Shown here: positions 44,060 through 53,268 of the stretch, piece by piece | Layout: every line of letters begins with the position of its first letter | How positions within the stretch are numbered: position 1 is the first letter of the stretch | Origin: Nocardia rosealba | GTDB taxonomy: Bacteria; Actinomycetota; Actinomycetes; Mycobacteriales; Mycobacteriaceae | Assembly (NCBI RefSeq): GCF_020216065.1 | Contig: NZ_JAIWNA010000005.1 | Coordinates: 62,001 to 126,000 of the forward strand | DNA: 64,000 nt | Reading direction: 5' to 3' | Notes under the pieces: model-generated | Database searches by the model: none | What the model saw: only the letters and a program-made list of their open reading frames with translations | What the model was told of the DNA's origin: nothing | Program-made: the position numbers and the translations under genes

Positions 44060-46222
44060 ATGGCTCCGCGTTCGTTGCTTCGCACCTGTCCGCTCTGTGA
44101 GGCCGTCTGCGGCCTGAGCATCACCCTCGACGACAACGATCGGGTGCTCTCGGTGCGTGGCGACCGCGACGACCCGTTCAGCAAGGGCTTCATCTGCCCG
44201 AAGGGCGCCGGTTTCGGCAAGCTCGACGACGACCCCGACCTGGTCACCACCCCGCTCATCCGCGACGGCGCCGACTTCCGCCCCGCGAGCTGGGACGAGG
44301 CGTTCGACCTGATCGCCGAGCGTTTCGCCGCCGTCCGCGCGGCGCACGGCACCGGCGCCACCGGCATCTATCTCGGCAACCCCAATGCCCACACGATCGC
44401 GGGCGCCCTCTACGCGCCCGCGCTGGTCCGCGCGCTGAGCACCCGGCACGTGTACTCGGCGAGCACCGCCGATCAGATGCCCAAGCAGGTGGCCGCCGGG
44501 CTGATGTTCGGCGACCCGATGACCGTCCCCGTTCCCGACCTCGACCGCACCGACTACCTGCTGATGCTCGGTGCCAACCCGCTGGAATCGAACGGTTCGC
44601 TGTGCACGGCGCCCAACTTCCCCGGCCGGTTGAAGGCGTTGCGGGCGCGCGGCGGCAGGCTCGTCGTGGTGGATCCCCGTGCGACGCGCACGGCGGAACT
44701 GGCCGATGAACACCTCTTCATCCGACCCGGCACCGATGCGTATCTGCTGTTCGCGGTGGTGCACACATTGTTCGCCGAAAACCTGCTCGACGTGCGCGTG
44801 GAGGTCGACGGCCTGGACGAACTGCGCGCGGCCGCAGCGGATTTCACGCCCGAGATCGCGACGGAACGCACCGGAATTCCGGCCGAGACCATCCGCCGCA
44901 TCGCCCGCGAACTGGCCGCCGCCCCGACGGCCGCCGTCTACGCCCGGATCGGCACGTGCACCACCGAATTCGGCACGCTCACCCAGTGGCTTGTCGACGC
45001 GGTCAACGTCCTCACCGGCAATCTCGACTCCCCCGGCGGCGCCATGTTCGCCACCCCGGCGGCACTCGGCATCACCCGGACAAAGCCGTTCCGGCCGGGC
45101 CGTTGGACCAGCCGGGTTCGCGAATTGCCCGAAACCATGGGCGAACTCCCCGTCGCCACCCTCGCCGACGAACTCGAAACCCCTGGTGAAGGGCAGATCC
45201 GCGCGCTGGTGACGGTGGCGGGCAACCCGGTGCTCTCCGCGCCGAGCGGTGCGCGGCTGGACGTGGGGCTGGCCGGGCTCGACTTCATGGTGAGCGTCGA
45301 CCGGTATGTCAACGAGACGACTCGGCACGCGAATGTGATTCTGCCGCCGCCTCGTTCGATCCAGTCGCCGCACTACGACTTCGCGCTGCTGCACTTCGCG
45401 GTGCGCAACTACGCGCGCTACTCGCGCCCGCTGGTGCCGCTCGACGGCAGGCCGTCGGAATCGGCGGTGCTCGCCCGGCTCGCCGCAGCCGTGAGCGGGC
45501 AGCCGCATCACAGCGACGAAGCCGTCGCGATGATCGACGAGCTGGTCATCGCCGGCATGCTGCACAAGGCGGGCATGAGTGACCGGCGCGACGAGCTCGA
45601 GGGCGCCGACACCACCGAACAGCGCGTCGACCTGATGCTCAAACTCGGCCCCTACGGCGCGTGGAACGGCGGCGACCTCGGCCTGCGCACCCTTCTCGAC
45701 AACCCGCACGGCATCGACCTCGGCCCGCTGCAGCCACGTCTGCCGGTGGTGCTGCGGACCGCATCGGGACGCGTCGACCTGGCACCGCAGCCCTTGCTCG
45801 CCGATGTGTCGCGACTACGGGAAGGCCTCGCGGCGAGTGCGCCGCCCATGGTGCTGATCGGGCGCAGACAGCTGCGTTCCAACAACAGCTGGATGCACAA
45901 CATCGAGGCCCTCGTCGGCGGATCCAACCACTGCACCCTGCACATCCACCCCGACGACGCCGACCGCCTCGGCATCGGCGAGGCGGCCGAGATCACCTCG
46001 GCCGCCGGATCACTGACCGTGCAAGTGGAGCTGACAGCGGCGATCATGCCCGGGGTGGTGAGCCTGCCGCACGGGTGGGGTCACGCCGCGAGTATCACCC
46101 AGTCGGTGGCCCGCGCGCATGCCGGTGTGAATGCCAATGCGCTGACCGACAATTCGATCGTCGACGCGATCACCGGAACCGCCGTCTTCAACGGAGTGCC
46201 GGTGACGGTCGGTCCGGCCTGA
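44060..46222 (+). CDS. Molybdopterin-dependent oxidoreductase (formate dehydrogenase-like)
   Basis: 720 residues of the DMSO-reductase superfamily. A [4Fe-4S] site is formed by C10, C13, C17 and C46. The molybdopterin domains follow, with MLGANPLESNGSL and VVDPRATRTAELADEHLFIRPGTD, and a C-terminal cofactor-capping domain (about 610-720). No Cys or Sec is visible in the HVYSASTADQMPKQV segment where the Mo ligand is expected, so Ser, Asp or none may coordinate. The cytoplasmic protein has no Tat signal. Substrate unknown; formate is only the family default. Confidence 0.88.
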   Translation: MAPRSLLRTCPLCEAVCGLSITLDDNDRVLSVRGDRDDPFSKGFICPKGAGFGKLDDDPDLVTTPLIRDGADFRPASWDEAFDLIAERFAAVRAAHGTGATGIYLGNPNAHTIAGALYAPALVRALSTRHVYSASTADQMPKQVAAGLMFGDPMTVPVPDLDRTDYLLMLGANPLESNGSLCTAPNFPGRLKALRARGGRLVVVDPRATRTAELADEHLFIRPGTDAYLLFAVVHTLFAENLLDVRVEVDGLDELRAAAADFTPEIATERTGIPAETIRRIARELAAAPTAAVYARIGTCTTEFGTLTQWLVDAVNVLTGNLDSPGGAMFATPAALGITRTKPFRPGRWTSRVRELPETMGELPVATLADELETPGEGQIRALVTVAGNPVLSAPSGARLDVGLAGLDFMVSVDRYVNETTRHANVILPPPRSIQSPHYDFALLHFAVRNYARYSRPLVPLDGRPSESAVLARLAAAVSGQPHHSDEAVAMIDELVIAGMLHKAGMSDRRDELEGADTTEQRVDLMLKLGPYGAWNGGDLGLRTLLDNPHGIDLGPLQPRLPVVLRTASGRVDLAPQPLLADVSRLREGLAASAPPMVLIGRRQLRSNNSWMHNIEALVGGSNHCTLHIHPDDADRLGIGEAAEITSAAGSLTVQVELTAAIMPGVVSLPHGWGHAASITQSVARAHAGVNANALTDNSIVDAITGTAVFNGVPVTVGPA

Positions 46223-46360
46223 TCGGTCGTCGTCCAGGAAACCCGAAGCAAACCGCCCGTTACGGTCCTTCGCAATACTGGACTCGCCACGCCGCACGCC
46301 GAACTCCCCTAGACTCCAATGAGATTGTGGTCACAGCACTTCGGCAGCAGAGGGGCCCCG

Positions 46361-46984
46361 ATGCCTGGAACACAGGTCGGCAGCGACGGAGAGCACGAAC
46401 TTCAGGAAACGTTGGGCACCACCGAACGCGCCGAACGGTTCTACGACGACCAGGTCATCGACTATCTGAACCCGATGATGATGGAATTCGTCACCCGGAT
46501 GGACATGGCGTTCATCTCCACCGCCGACGCGCACGGCGAATGCGACGCCAGCTTCCGTGCGGGAACCCCTGGTTTCCTGCACGTGATCGACGATCGCACG
46601 ATTGCGTACCCCGAATACCGAGGTAACGGGGTGATGGCCAGCCTCGGCAATATCCTCGAGAACCCGCACGTCGGCATCCTGATGATCGACTTCGTCCGCG
46701 ACCTCATCGGCCTGCACGTGAACGGGAAGGCCCGCATGGTCGCCGACAGCGAACTACGCGAGACCGTCACCGATCTGCCACCCGCCGAACGGGGCAAAGC
46801 GGCGCAGGTGTGGGTGGTCGTCGACGTGGAAGAGGCATACATCCACTGCCGCAAGCACATTCCGCAGATGATCCCCGTCTCCCGCGACCGCCGCGAATGG
46901 GGTACCGACAACGTCCGCGCCAAGGGCGGCGACTACTTCGGTGTGAAGGCGGGCCGTCAGCACGCCGAAGTCAAAGCAGGCTGA
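46361..46984 (+). CDS. Pyridoxamine 5'-phosphate oxidase-like FMN-binding protein
   Basis: 207 residues with the split beta-barrel fold: FISTADAHGECDASFRAG (about 50-67), TIAYPEYRGNGVMASLGNI and LIGLHVNGKARMV. These flavoproteins reduce or bind FMN or F420; true PdxH enzymes differ in length. ATG 46361 has AGAGGGG upstream; an ATG at 46319 would add 14 residues. It may be co-expressed with the molybdoenzyme but the 138-bp gap makes this uncertain. Confidence 0.82.
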   Translation: MPGTQVGSDGEHELQETLGTTERAERFYDDQVIDYLNPMMMEFVTRMDMAFISTADAHGECDASFRAGTPGFLHVIDDRTIAYPEYRGNGVMASLGNILENPHVGILMIDFVRDLIGLHVNGKARMVADSELRETVTDLPPAERGKAAQVWVVVDVEEAYIHCRKHIPQMIPVSRDRREWGTDNVRAKGGDYFGVKAGRQHAEVKAG

Positions 46985-46985
46985 C

Positions 46986-47441
46986 CTACTTGATCTTGAA
47001 GATCACCACACGCTGCACGACGAAGTTGATCACCGTCGCCGTGCCCTGCGCCACGACGAACGCCACCGCCTGACGCCACCACTGGTCGGGCAGCGCGAAC
47101 GCGAACGCGGCATACATCCCGAGCTGCACGGCGAACGTCACCGCGTACAGCGCGACGACCGCCACGAACCGCTTGCGGCTCGGCTCGGCCTGGAACGTCC
47201 AGCGACGATTGATCAGATACGCCGTCGTCGTACCGGCGATGAAGCTGATCGCCTTGGCGAGCACCTCAGGCACCCCGAGCACGTTCGACAGCAACAGCAG
47301 CAAGCCGAAGTCGACGATCGCCGAGAAACCGCCAGTGAGGGTGAACCGGACAATCTGCGTCTTCAGATCGACATCGGTACCCCCCGGCTCGTCGACCAGC
47401 GGAATTTCGGGGGGCAGGGGCAGATGCGGCTGTGCTTGCAC
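46986..47441 (-). CDS. GtrA family protein, Rv3789-like
   Basis: 151 residues: about 27 cytoplasmic residues, then four TM helices with FTLTGGFSAIVDFGLLLLL and YLINRRWTF. The mycobacterial counterpart Rv3789 next to dprE1 has been linked to decaprenyl-phosphoryl-arabinose handling and AftA. Here it is divergent from dprE1 instead of co-directional. GTG 47441 is chosen; an in-frame codon later might start it as no ribosome site is clear. Confidence 0.82.
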   Translation of the reverse strand: MQAQPHLPLPPEIPLVDEPGGTDVDLKTQIVRFTLTGGFSAIVDFGLLLLLSNVLGVPEVLAKAISFIAGTTTAYLINRRWTFQAEPSRKRFVAVVALYAVTFAVQLGMYAAFAFALPDQWWRQAVAFVVAQGTATVINFVVQRVVIFKIK

Positions 47442-47498
47442 GTGAGGAAGGGTACGAGACCGGTCACAGGTTGTGCCATGCCTGTAGCCTCTAAGCCG

Positions 47499-48926
47499 AT
47501 GTCTGAGAACATTTCGACCACCAACGACGGGCCGTTCGTGCTTCCTACGCGCACGCGCAGGCTCACCGGTTGGGGTCGCACCGCACCCACCTCCGCCGAA
47601 GTGCTCTCGACCGGCGATCCCGAGCTGATCGCCGAGGCCGTGCGCATGGTCGCCGAGGACAACGACAGCAAGCCGGCGCATCTGCGACGCGGCGTGATCG
47701 CCCGTGGCCTCGGCCGCTCCTACGGCGACCACGCCCAGAACGCGGGCGGCCTCGTCATCGACATGCCCGCGCTCAACCGCATCCACCGCATCGACCGCGA
47801 CACCCGCCTGGTCGACGTGGACGGCGGCGTGAGCCTGGACCAGCTGATGAAGGCCGCGCTCCCGTTCGGGCTGTGGGTTCCCGTGCTACCCGGCACCCGC
47901 CAGGTGACCATCGGCGGCGCCATCGCCTCCGATATCCACGGCAAGAACCACCACAGCGAGGGCAGCTTCGGCAACCACGTCCGCTCGATCGACCTGCTCG
48001 TCGCGGACGGTTCGGTGCGCACGGTGTCACCCGACAACGACGCCGAGCTGTTCTGGGCGACGGTCGGCGGCAACGGCCTCACCGGCATCATCCTGCGCGC
48101 GACCATCGAGATGGCGCCGACGGAGACGGCCTACTTCCTCAACGACGGTGTGAAGACCGCGACCCTCGACGAGACGGTCGCCGCGCACAGCGACGGCAGC
48201 GAGGCCAACTACACCTACTCGAGCGCCTGGTTCGACGTCATCAGCCCGCTGCCCAAGCTGGGCCGCGCCACCATCACTCGTGGTCGCTTGGCCAAGCTCG
48301 ATGAGCTGCCCAAGCGGCTGCAGAAGAAGCCGCTGAAGTTCGACGCGCCGCACCTGATGACCGTGCCGGACATCTTCCCGAACTTCACCATGAACAAGCT
48401 GACGCTGTCGGCGATCGGTGAGGCGTACTACGCGATGGGCGGGAACTACACCGGCAAGGTGCAGAACCTGACGCAGTTCTACCACCCGCTCGACATGATC
48501 TCGGAGTGGAACCGTGGCTACGGTTCCAACGGGTTCCTGCAGTACCAGTTCGTGGTGCCGACCGAGGCGGTCGAGGAGTTCAAGCGGATCATCATCGACA
48601 TCCAGGCGTCCGGCCACTACTCGGCACTCAACGTCTTCAAGCTGTTCGGCCCGGGCAACGACGCGCCGCTGAGCTTCCCGATGCCGGGCTGGAACATCTG
48701 CGTGGACTTCCCGATCAAGCCGGGCCTCAACGAGCTGGTCACCGAGCTGGACCGCCGCGTGATGGAATTCGGCGGCCGTCTCTACACCGCGAAGGACTCG
48801 CGCACCAGCGCCGAGACCTTCCACAAGATGTATCCCCGGATCGACGAGTGGATCAAGGTCCGCCGCAGCGTCGACCCGAACGGCGTGTTCATGTCCGATA
48901 TGGCCAGGAGGCTGGAGCTCCAGTGA
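47499..48926 (+). CDS. dprE1: Decaprenylphosphoryl-beta-D-ribose oxidase
   Basis: 475 residues of the FAD-linked oxidase family: GLGRSYGDHAQN, LPGTRQVTIGGAIASDIHGKNHH (FAD-binding, trimmed here to key residues), and the C-terminal YPRIDEWIKVRR. It oxidises decaprenyl-phosphoryl-ribose in the first step to the arabinose donor. The cysteine targeted by benzothiazinones in mycobacteria is kept as C401 in GWNICVDFPIK. ATG 47499 or 47478 can start it. It overlaps dprE2 by four bases. Confidence 0.96.
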   Translation: MSENISTTNDGPFVLPTRTRRLTGWGRTAPTSAEVLSTGDPELIAEAVRMVAEDNDSKPAHLRRGVIARGLGRSYGDHAQNAGGLVIDMPALNRIHRIDRDTRLVDVDGGVSLDQLMKAALPFGLWVPVLPGTRQVTIGGAIASDIHGKNHHSEGSFGNHVRSIDLLVADGSVRTVSPDNDAELFWATVGGNGLTGIILRATIEMAPTETAYFLNDGVKTATLDETVAAHSDGSEANYTYSSAWFDVISPLPKLGRATITRGRLAKLDELPKRLQKKPLKFDAPHLMTVPDIFPNFTMNKLTLSAIGEAYYAMGGNYTGKVQNLTQFYHPLDMISEWNRGYGSNGFLQYQFVVPTEAVEEFKRIIIDIQASGHYSALNVFKLFGPGNDAPLSFPMPGWNICVDFPIKPGLNELVTELDRRVMEFGGRLYTAKDSRTSAETFHKMYPRIDEWIKVRRSVDPNGVFMSDMARRLELQ

Positions 48927-49702
48927 TCAACGCAGTTGGCAACCCGCAGACCATCCTGCTGTTCGGCGGCACCTCCGAGATCGGTCTCGCGATCTGCGCG
49001 GAGTACCTGCGCAAGAGCCCCGCGCGGATCATCCTGGCGAACCTGCCCGGCGACCCGCTGCTCGACGACGCCGTCGCCAAGCTGAAGGGGGCCGGTGCCA
49101 CGGCGGTCGAGGTCATCGACTTCGATGCGCTCGACACCGACTCGCACCCGAAGGTCGTCGACGCCGCGTTCGCCGGTGGTGACGTGGATGTCGCGATCGT
49201 GGCATTCGGTGTGCTCGGCGACGCCGAGCAGCTGTGGCAGGACCAGCGCAAGGCGGTCATGACCGTCGGCATCAACTACACCGCCGGTGTGTCGGTGGGT
49301 GTGCTGGTCGGCGACAAGTTCAAGGCGCAGGGTCACGGCCGGTTCATCGTGATGTCGTCGGTGGCCGGCGAGCGGGTTCGTCGCTCGAACTTCGTGTACG
49401 GCTCGACCAAGGCCGGCCTCGACGGCTTCTACCTGGGTCTGGGCGAGGCGCTTCGTCCCTACGGCCCGCGCGTCACCGTCGTCCGGCCGATGCAGGTGCG
49501 TACCTCGGCGACCAAGGCCCACTGGGAAGCGACCGGCTCCAAGGAAGCGCCGCTCACGGTCGACCCGGAAGACGTCGCCCGCCAGGCCGTCGCCGCCTCG
49601 GAGAAGGGCACCGAAATCGTGTGGACCCCCAACGAGGCCCGCTTCGTGATGTCGGCCCTGCGCCACGTGCCGCGCCCGATCTTCCGCAAGCTCCCCATCT
49701 GA
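48923..49702 (+). CDS. dprE2: Decaprenylphosphoryl-2-keto-beta-D-erythro-pentose reductase
   Basis: 259 residues, short-chain dehydrogenase: LFGGTSEIGLAIC (about 12-24) for NAD(P)H and the active-site Ser and YGSTKAG (Y-x-x-x-K, near 154-158). It reduces the DprE1 product to decaprenyl-phosphoryl-arabinose. The GTG start overlaps the dprE1 stop, so the pair is coupled. A terminator follows. Confidence 0.96.
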   Translation: MINAVGNPQTILLFGGTSEIGLAICAEYLRKSPARIILANLPGDPLLDDAVAKLKGAGATAVEVIDFDALDTDSHPKVVDAAFAGGDVDVAIVAFGVLGDAEQLWQDQRKAVMTVGINYTAGVSVGVLVGDKFKAQGHGRFIVMSSVAGERVRRSNFVYGSTKAGLDGFYLGLGEALRPYGPRVTVVRPMQVRTSATKAHWEATGSKEAPLTVDPEDVARQAVAASEKGTEIVWTPNEARFVMSALRHVPRPIFRKLPI

Positions 49703-49717
49703 TCGAGAGCCACCGCG

Positions 49718-49750
49718 ACTGCCGCACCGCCACTCCGGCGGTGCGGCAGT
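49718..49750 (+). terminator. Intrinsic terminator after dprE2
   Basis: A perfect 14-bp stem (49718-49731 with 49737-49750) and five-base loop followed by TTTCTTT. Confidence 0.85.
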
Positions 49751-49851
49751 TTCTTTGTGCCGGGGGCATCGGCGCGAGCCGACGGAGCCCGAGCCCTCCA
49801 CTAGGCTGACCCGGACCGTCGAGCAGAGTGGACCCGGAGGAATGCGCGCCG

Positions 49852-51822
49852 ATGACTACCGATGACAACGTGCGGGCGGGGCGCGCGAGCGCGACCGGTC
49901 TCGCCGAAGGTGCCGCGGCGGCGCTCGTCGCGCTGGTCGTGGCGGTGGTCGGGTTGTTCGCGTTCTCGGCGGTGCAGTGGCCTGCGTTCAACTCCTCCAA
50001 CGTGACTCGGGCGCTGACCACCGTCGGGCAGGTCGTCTCGGTGGGGCTGCTGGTGGTCTCGGTGTTGCTGATCCGGCTGCGGAAGTGGCCTGTGGTCGCG
50101 AAACTCGCCTCCTGGGTGGGCGTTTCGGGATTCGTCACGGTGACACTCGGGATGCCGTTGGCGGCGACGAAGCTGTACCTTTTCGGTGTTTCGGTCGACC
50201 AGGAATTCCGCACCGAGTATCTGACGCGGCTCACCGACAGTGCGGCACTGCGGGACATGACCTACGTGGATCTGCCGCCGTTCTATCCGGCCGGGTGGTT
50301 CTGGATCGGTGGGCGGGTCGCGAACCTGCTCGGCATGGACGGCTGGGAGGCGTTCAAGCCGTACTCGATCGGGATGCTCGCCGTGGCCGCCACGGTGGCG
50401 CTCGTGCTGTGGGCGCAGCTGGTACGCGCCGACATGGCCGTGGGTGCCGCGGCCGCGGTGACCGCGATGACTTTGGCCTATGCCTCGCCCGAGGCGTACG
50501 GGGCTGTGTTGGTCGTGTTCGTTCCGCCGGTGCTCGTGCTGGCGTGGGGTGCGCTGCACCGCCGCTCGGGCGGGTGGGGCGCGGTCCTCGGGACCGGGTT
50601 GTTCCTCGGGGTCGCGGCGTGTTTCTACACGTTGTACCTGGCGATCGCGGCGTTCACCGTTGTGCTGATGGCGGTGGTCGCCGCCGCGTGCGCGCTGTAT
50701 GCGCGGCGAGCGAGCGGGCGGGCGATCGGCAGGCGCGACGCTGCGGTCACCACCGAGCCCGCGTGGCGGGTGGTTGTCGTGCCGTTCACGCGACTGGCGG
50801 CGATCGGCGTGCTCGCGATCGCGGTATCGCTGGTGGTGTGGACGCCGTATCTGCTGAAGATGCTGTCGGGTGCGAAGTTGCCCTCCGGCAATGCTTTCCA
50901 CTATCTGCCCGAGTCGGGTGCGCAGCTGGCGTTCCCGATGCTCGAGTTCTCCCTGCGTGGGGCGCTGTGTCTGCTCGGGTTGCTGTGGCTGGTCGTGCGG
51001 GCGGGATCGTCGCGGCGGGCGCAGGCGCTCGGCATCGGCGTGGTGGCGATCTACCTGTGGACATTGCTGTCGATGGCCGCGACGGCGGCGGGCACCACCC
51101 TGCTGTCGTTCCGGCTGGAACCGGTGCTGCTCGCTTTGCTCGCCGCCGCAGGCGTTTTCGGCTTCGTCGAGGGTGGTCGCGCGGTATATCAGGCGCTGAA
51201 CGAACCCGCGCCGGTGCGTACCGCGGCTGCCGCGCTCGCGGTGCTCGGTGCGATGGCCTTCGCCCAGACGATCCCCACCGTCCTCGTCCACGAGATCGAC
51301 ACCGCCTACACCGACACGGTGCCCACCGAAACACCCGACGCCTACGGCACTTTCGGTGAACGCGGCGACAAGCGCCGCCCCTCCGCGGTGGCCTACTACC
51401 ACGCCGTCGACGAGGCGCTACTGGCGCAAACCGGCCGTCCACGTGACGAATCCGTCGTCCTCACGGCCGACACCAGCTTCCTGTCCTTCTACCCCTACTT
51501 CGGTTTCCAGGCCCTCACCTCGCACTACGCGAACCCCCTCGCCGACTTCAAGGCCCGCGCCGACACCATCGCCGCCTGGAGCAGACTCGACTCCCCCCAG
51601 GCCCTCCTCGACGCCATGTCGGCCGCCCCCTGGCGCGCCCCCGACGCCTTCCTCTTCCGCCGCGACGGCGACAACTACACCCTCCGCCTCGCCGAAGACG
51701 TCTACCCCAACGACCCCAACGTCAAGCGCTACACCGTCACCTTCCCCCGCCCCCTCTTCACCTCCCCAGCCTTCACCACCACCGACATCGGCCCCTTCAC
51801 CCTCATCACCGTCAACCGCTGA
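49852..51822 (+). CDS. aftA: Galactan 5-O-arabinofuranosyltransferase AftA
   Basis: 656 residues, GT-C fold: about 11 TM helices (20-470), first external loop with the acidic GVSVDQEFRTEYL, and a C-terminal periplasmic domain (about 490-656). AftA attaches the first arabinose to galactan. GGAGGA lies 11 bases before ATG 49852; a GTG at 49828 is the alternative. TAGGCT at 49802 may be its -10. The last 170 codons end almost only in C, unlike the G-rich first half. Confidence 0.93.
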   Translation: MTTDDNVRAGRASATGLAEGAAAALVALVVAVVGLFAFSAVQWPAFNSSNVTRALTTVGQVVSVGLLVVSVLLIRLRKWPVVAKLASWVGVSGFVTVTLGMPLAATKLYLFGVSVDQEFRTEYLTRLTDSAALRDMTYVDLPPFYPAGWFWIGGRVANLLGMDGWEAFKPYSIGMLAVAATVALVLWAQLVRADMAVGAAAAVTAMTLAYASPEAYGAVLVVFVPPVLVLAWGALHRRSGGWGAVLGTGLFLGVAACFYTLYLAIAAFTVVLMAVVAAACALYARRASGRAIGRRDAAVTTEPAWRVVVVPFTRLAAIGVLAIAVSLVVWTPYLLKMLSGAKLPSGNAFHYLPESGAQLAFPMLEFSLRGALCLLGLLWLVVRAGSSRRAQALGIGVVAIYLWTLLSMAATAAGTTLLSFRLEPVLLALLAAAGVFGFVEGGRAVYQALNEPAPVRTAAAALAVLGAMAFAQTIPTVLVHEIDTAYTDTVPTETPDAYGTFGERGDKRRPSAVAYYHAVDEALLAQTGRPRDESVVLTADTSFLSFYPYFGFQALTSHYANPLADFKARADTIAAWSRLDSPQALLDAMSAAPWRAPDAFLFRRDGDNYTLRLAEDVYPNDPNVKRYTVTFPRPLFTSPAFTTTDIGPFTLITVNR

Positions 51823-51982
51823 TCCGGCGAAAACGAGTTCGCGCAACCCTGTCTTCCGGGTGGGGCGGCGCACTACACTTGGCGGTGCGGAACGGTCGTC
51901 GTCGGTGGGGGTCGGCGGATGGCGAAGGTTATCGATCCTGCACGTTGTGGGTCCGGGTGGCCCGTTACCGGAGGAGGACTTC

Positions 51983-52519
51983 ATGTCCGATCCGTTGCAC
52001 ACCAGGGTGTGCCTCACCGGAGTGAATTGCATCTGTCCGAGTATCAGTGTGTTCGTGGTACCCGAGCCGCTGGTCAGGGGTGGGCAGATGCTGCATCTGC
52101 TGGAACAGGCGCCGGTGGCCGAACGTGGGCCCGAACCCGATCCCGACCTGATCGACCTCATCGAGGCGGTGCGCATGCCCTTGAATCTGCCCGGGCTCGC
52201 CCGGATGCAGCGCGTGGCGTTCACCGGCCCACGGCACGATCCCACCGCCGCGCGCACAGTTCTGCACGACCATCTGATCGAGGAATCGGCGCCGATCGGC
52301 CTCGATATGGACGATCCGGCGGAGCTCACCCGGCTCTCGATGCTGCCCGAACACCGGATCGGACCCCGGCGCATCGACGACTTCCAGGCGCACTCGGTGC
52401 GGCAGGCGATGGCGGCGGTGTACCAGTTTTTCGGCGTGGACCAGCGGGTACCCCTGGTCTACCACGGTTTCGCCGATCCCGGCGACGGCTGGTTCGCCCT
52501 GCGCGCATCGGCAGCCTGA
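51983..52519 (+). CDS. Unknown soluble protein in arabinan locus (178 residues)
   Basis: A very good GAGGAGG site precedes ATG 51983. The N-terminus carries three cysteines (C10, C16, C18) in VCLTGVNCICP. The rest is mixed alpha/beta with many acidic residues and no signal peptide or TM helix. I recognise no family. It lies between aftA and an emb gene on the same strand, so a role near arabinan synthesis is possible, but co-regulation is not shown. Confidence 0.72.
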   Translation: MSDPLHTRVCLTGVNCICPSISVFVVPEPLVRGGQMLHLLEQAPVAERGPEPDPDLIDLIEAVRMPLNLPGLARMQRVAFTGPRHDPTAARTVLHDHLIEESAPIGLDMDDPAELTRLSMLPEHRIGPRRIDDFQAHSVRQAMAAVYQFFGVDQRVPLVYHGFADPGDGWFALRASAA

Positions 52520-52710
52520 CCGGACATGTGTCCATAGACACCCGGTAGCTACTGGTGTGCGGAGCACCGATAGACAACAATATGTGCGGTTGCAGCGAAC
52601 AAACCGCACAGTCCGTCGGACGGGGCGAGTACGCTGCGAAATGTTGACAAGTTCGGCCGACCGAAATCAGTTTTGGTAGCGCTGATCGGTACGGATGCAG
52701 AGGTATAGCT

Positions 52711-53220
52711 ATGACGCTCAGCAGACCGGAGCGAATCGATTTCCTGATGCGGGAACACCGCCAGGACGCCGAACCTGCGCCACGGGAACAACTGCACTCA
52801 CTCGGCGATATCGAGAAGTTCGTGGTCGATGCCGCGATCGCCATGCTCTCCCCCGGTCAGAAGTTCGCCTTGCTGTGGTCGCTGCAGGTCGGCGGGCATC
52901 TGGTGGCGGGCGTTCAGGTCAAGGAACGCGACGGGTCGGTCACCAATATGGTGCCGCCGACCGAGGTCGTCGAATACCTGGCCGACCACAAGCGCATGTC
53001 CTACGACCCTGCGGTCGGCGCGTGGCTGAGTGCGGAGATCTTCATCGCCGGACCCACCCGTTTCAAGGCCACCTACTCGGCGGGCACCGTCGCCGACTGG
53101 ATGCCCGAGGTGTCGGTCGACGATCTGCGCGCCGAGTTCGTGGCCTACCCGCGGCCGGCCGCGGAGATTCCCGATTGGGCCCGCTCGCAGCTCGATTGGT
53201 CGAACAGGATGACCGGATAG
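52711..53220 (+). CDS. Unknown soluble protein in arabinan locus (169 residues)
   Basis: GAGG lies nine bases before ATG 52711. The mixed alpha/beta protein ends VDDLRAEFVAYPRPAAEIPDW, a pattern that weakly recalls small immunity-type proteins of the YezG/DUF600 kind. No signal peptide or TM helix. It precedes emb by 48 bp. The family suggestion is only a recalled resemblance; function unknown. Confidence 0.7.
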   Translation: MTLSRPERIDFLMREHRQDAEPAPREQLHSLGDIEKFVVDAAIAMLSPGQKFALLWSLQVGGHLVAGVQVKERDGSVTNMVPPTEVVEYLADHKRMSYDPAVGAWLSAEIFIAGPTRFKATYSAGTVADWMPEVSVDDLRAEFVAYPRPAAEIPDWARSQLDWSNRMTG

Positions 53221-53254
53221 GACGCGGCGCCCCCGCACGATCGGGTCGGGTGGC

Positions 53255-53260
53255 TAGCAT
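53255..53260 (+). promoter_or_regulatory. -10-like element before emb
   Basis: TAGCAT ends eight bases before the GTG at 53269, which has no ribosome site; the gene may be leaderless. Confidence 0.35.
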
Positions 53261-53268
53261 CAACCCCC

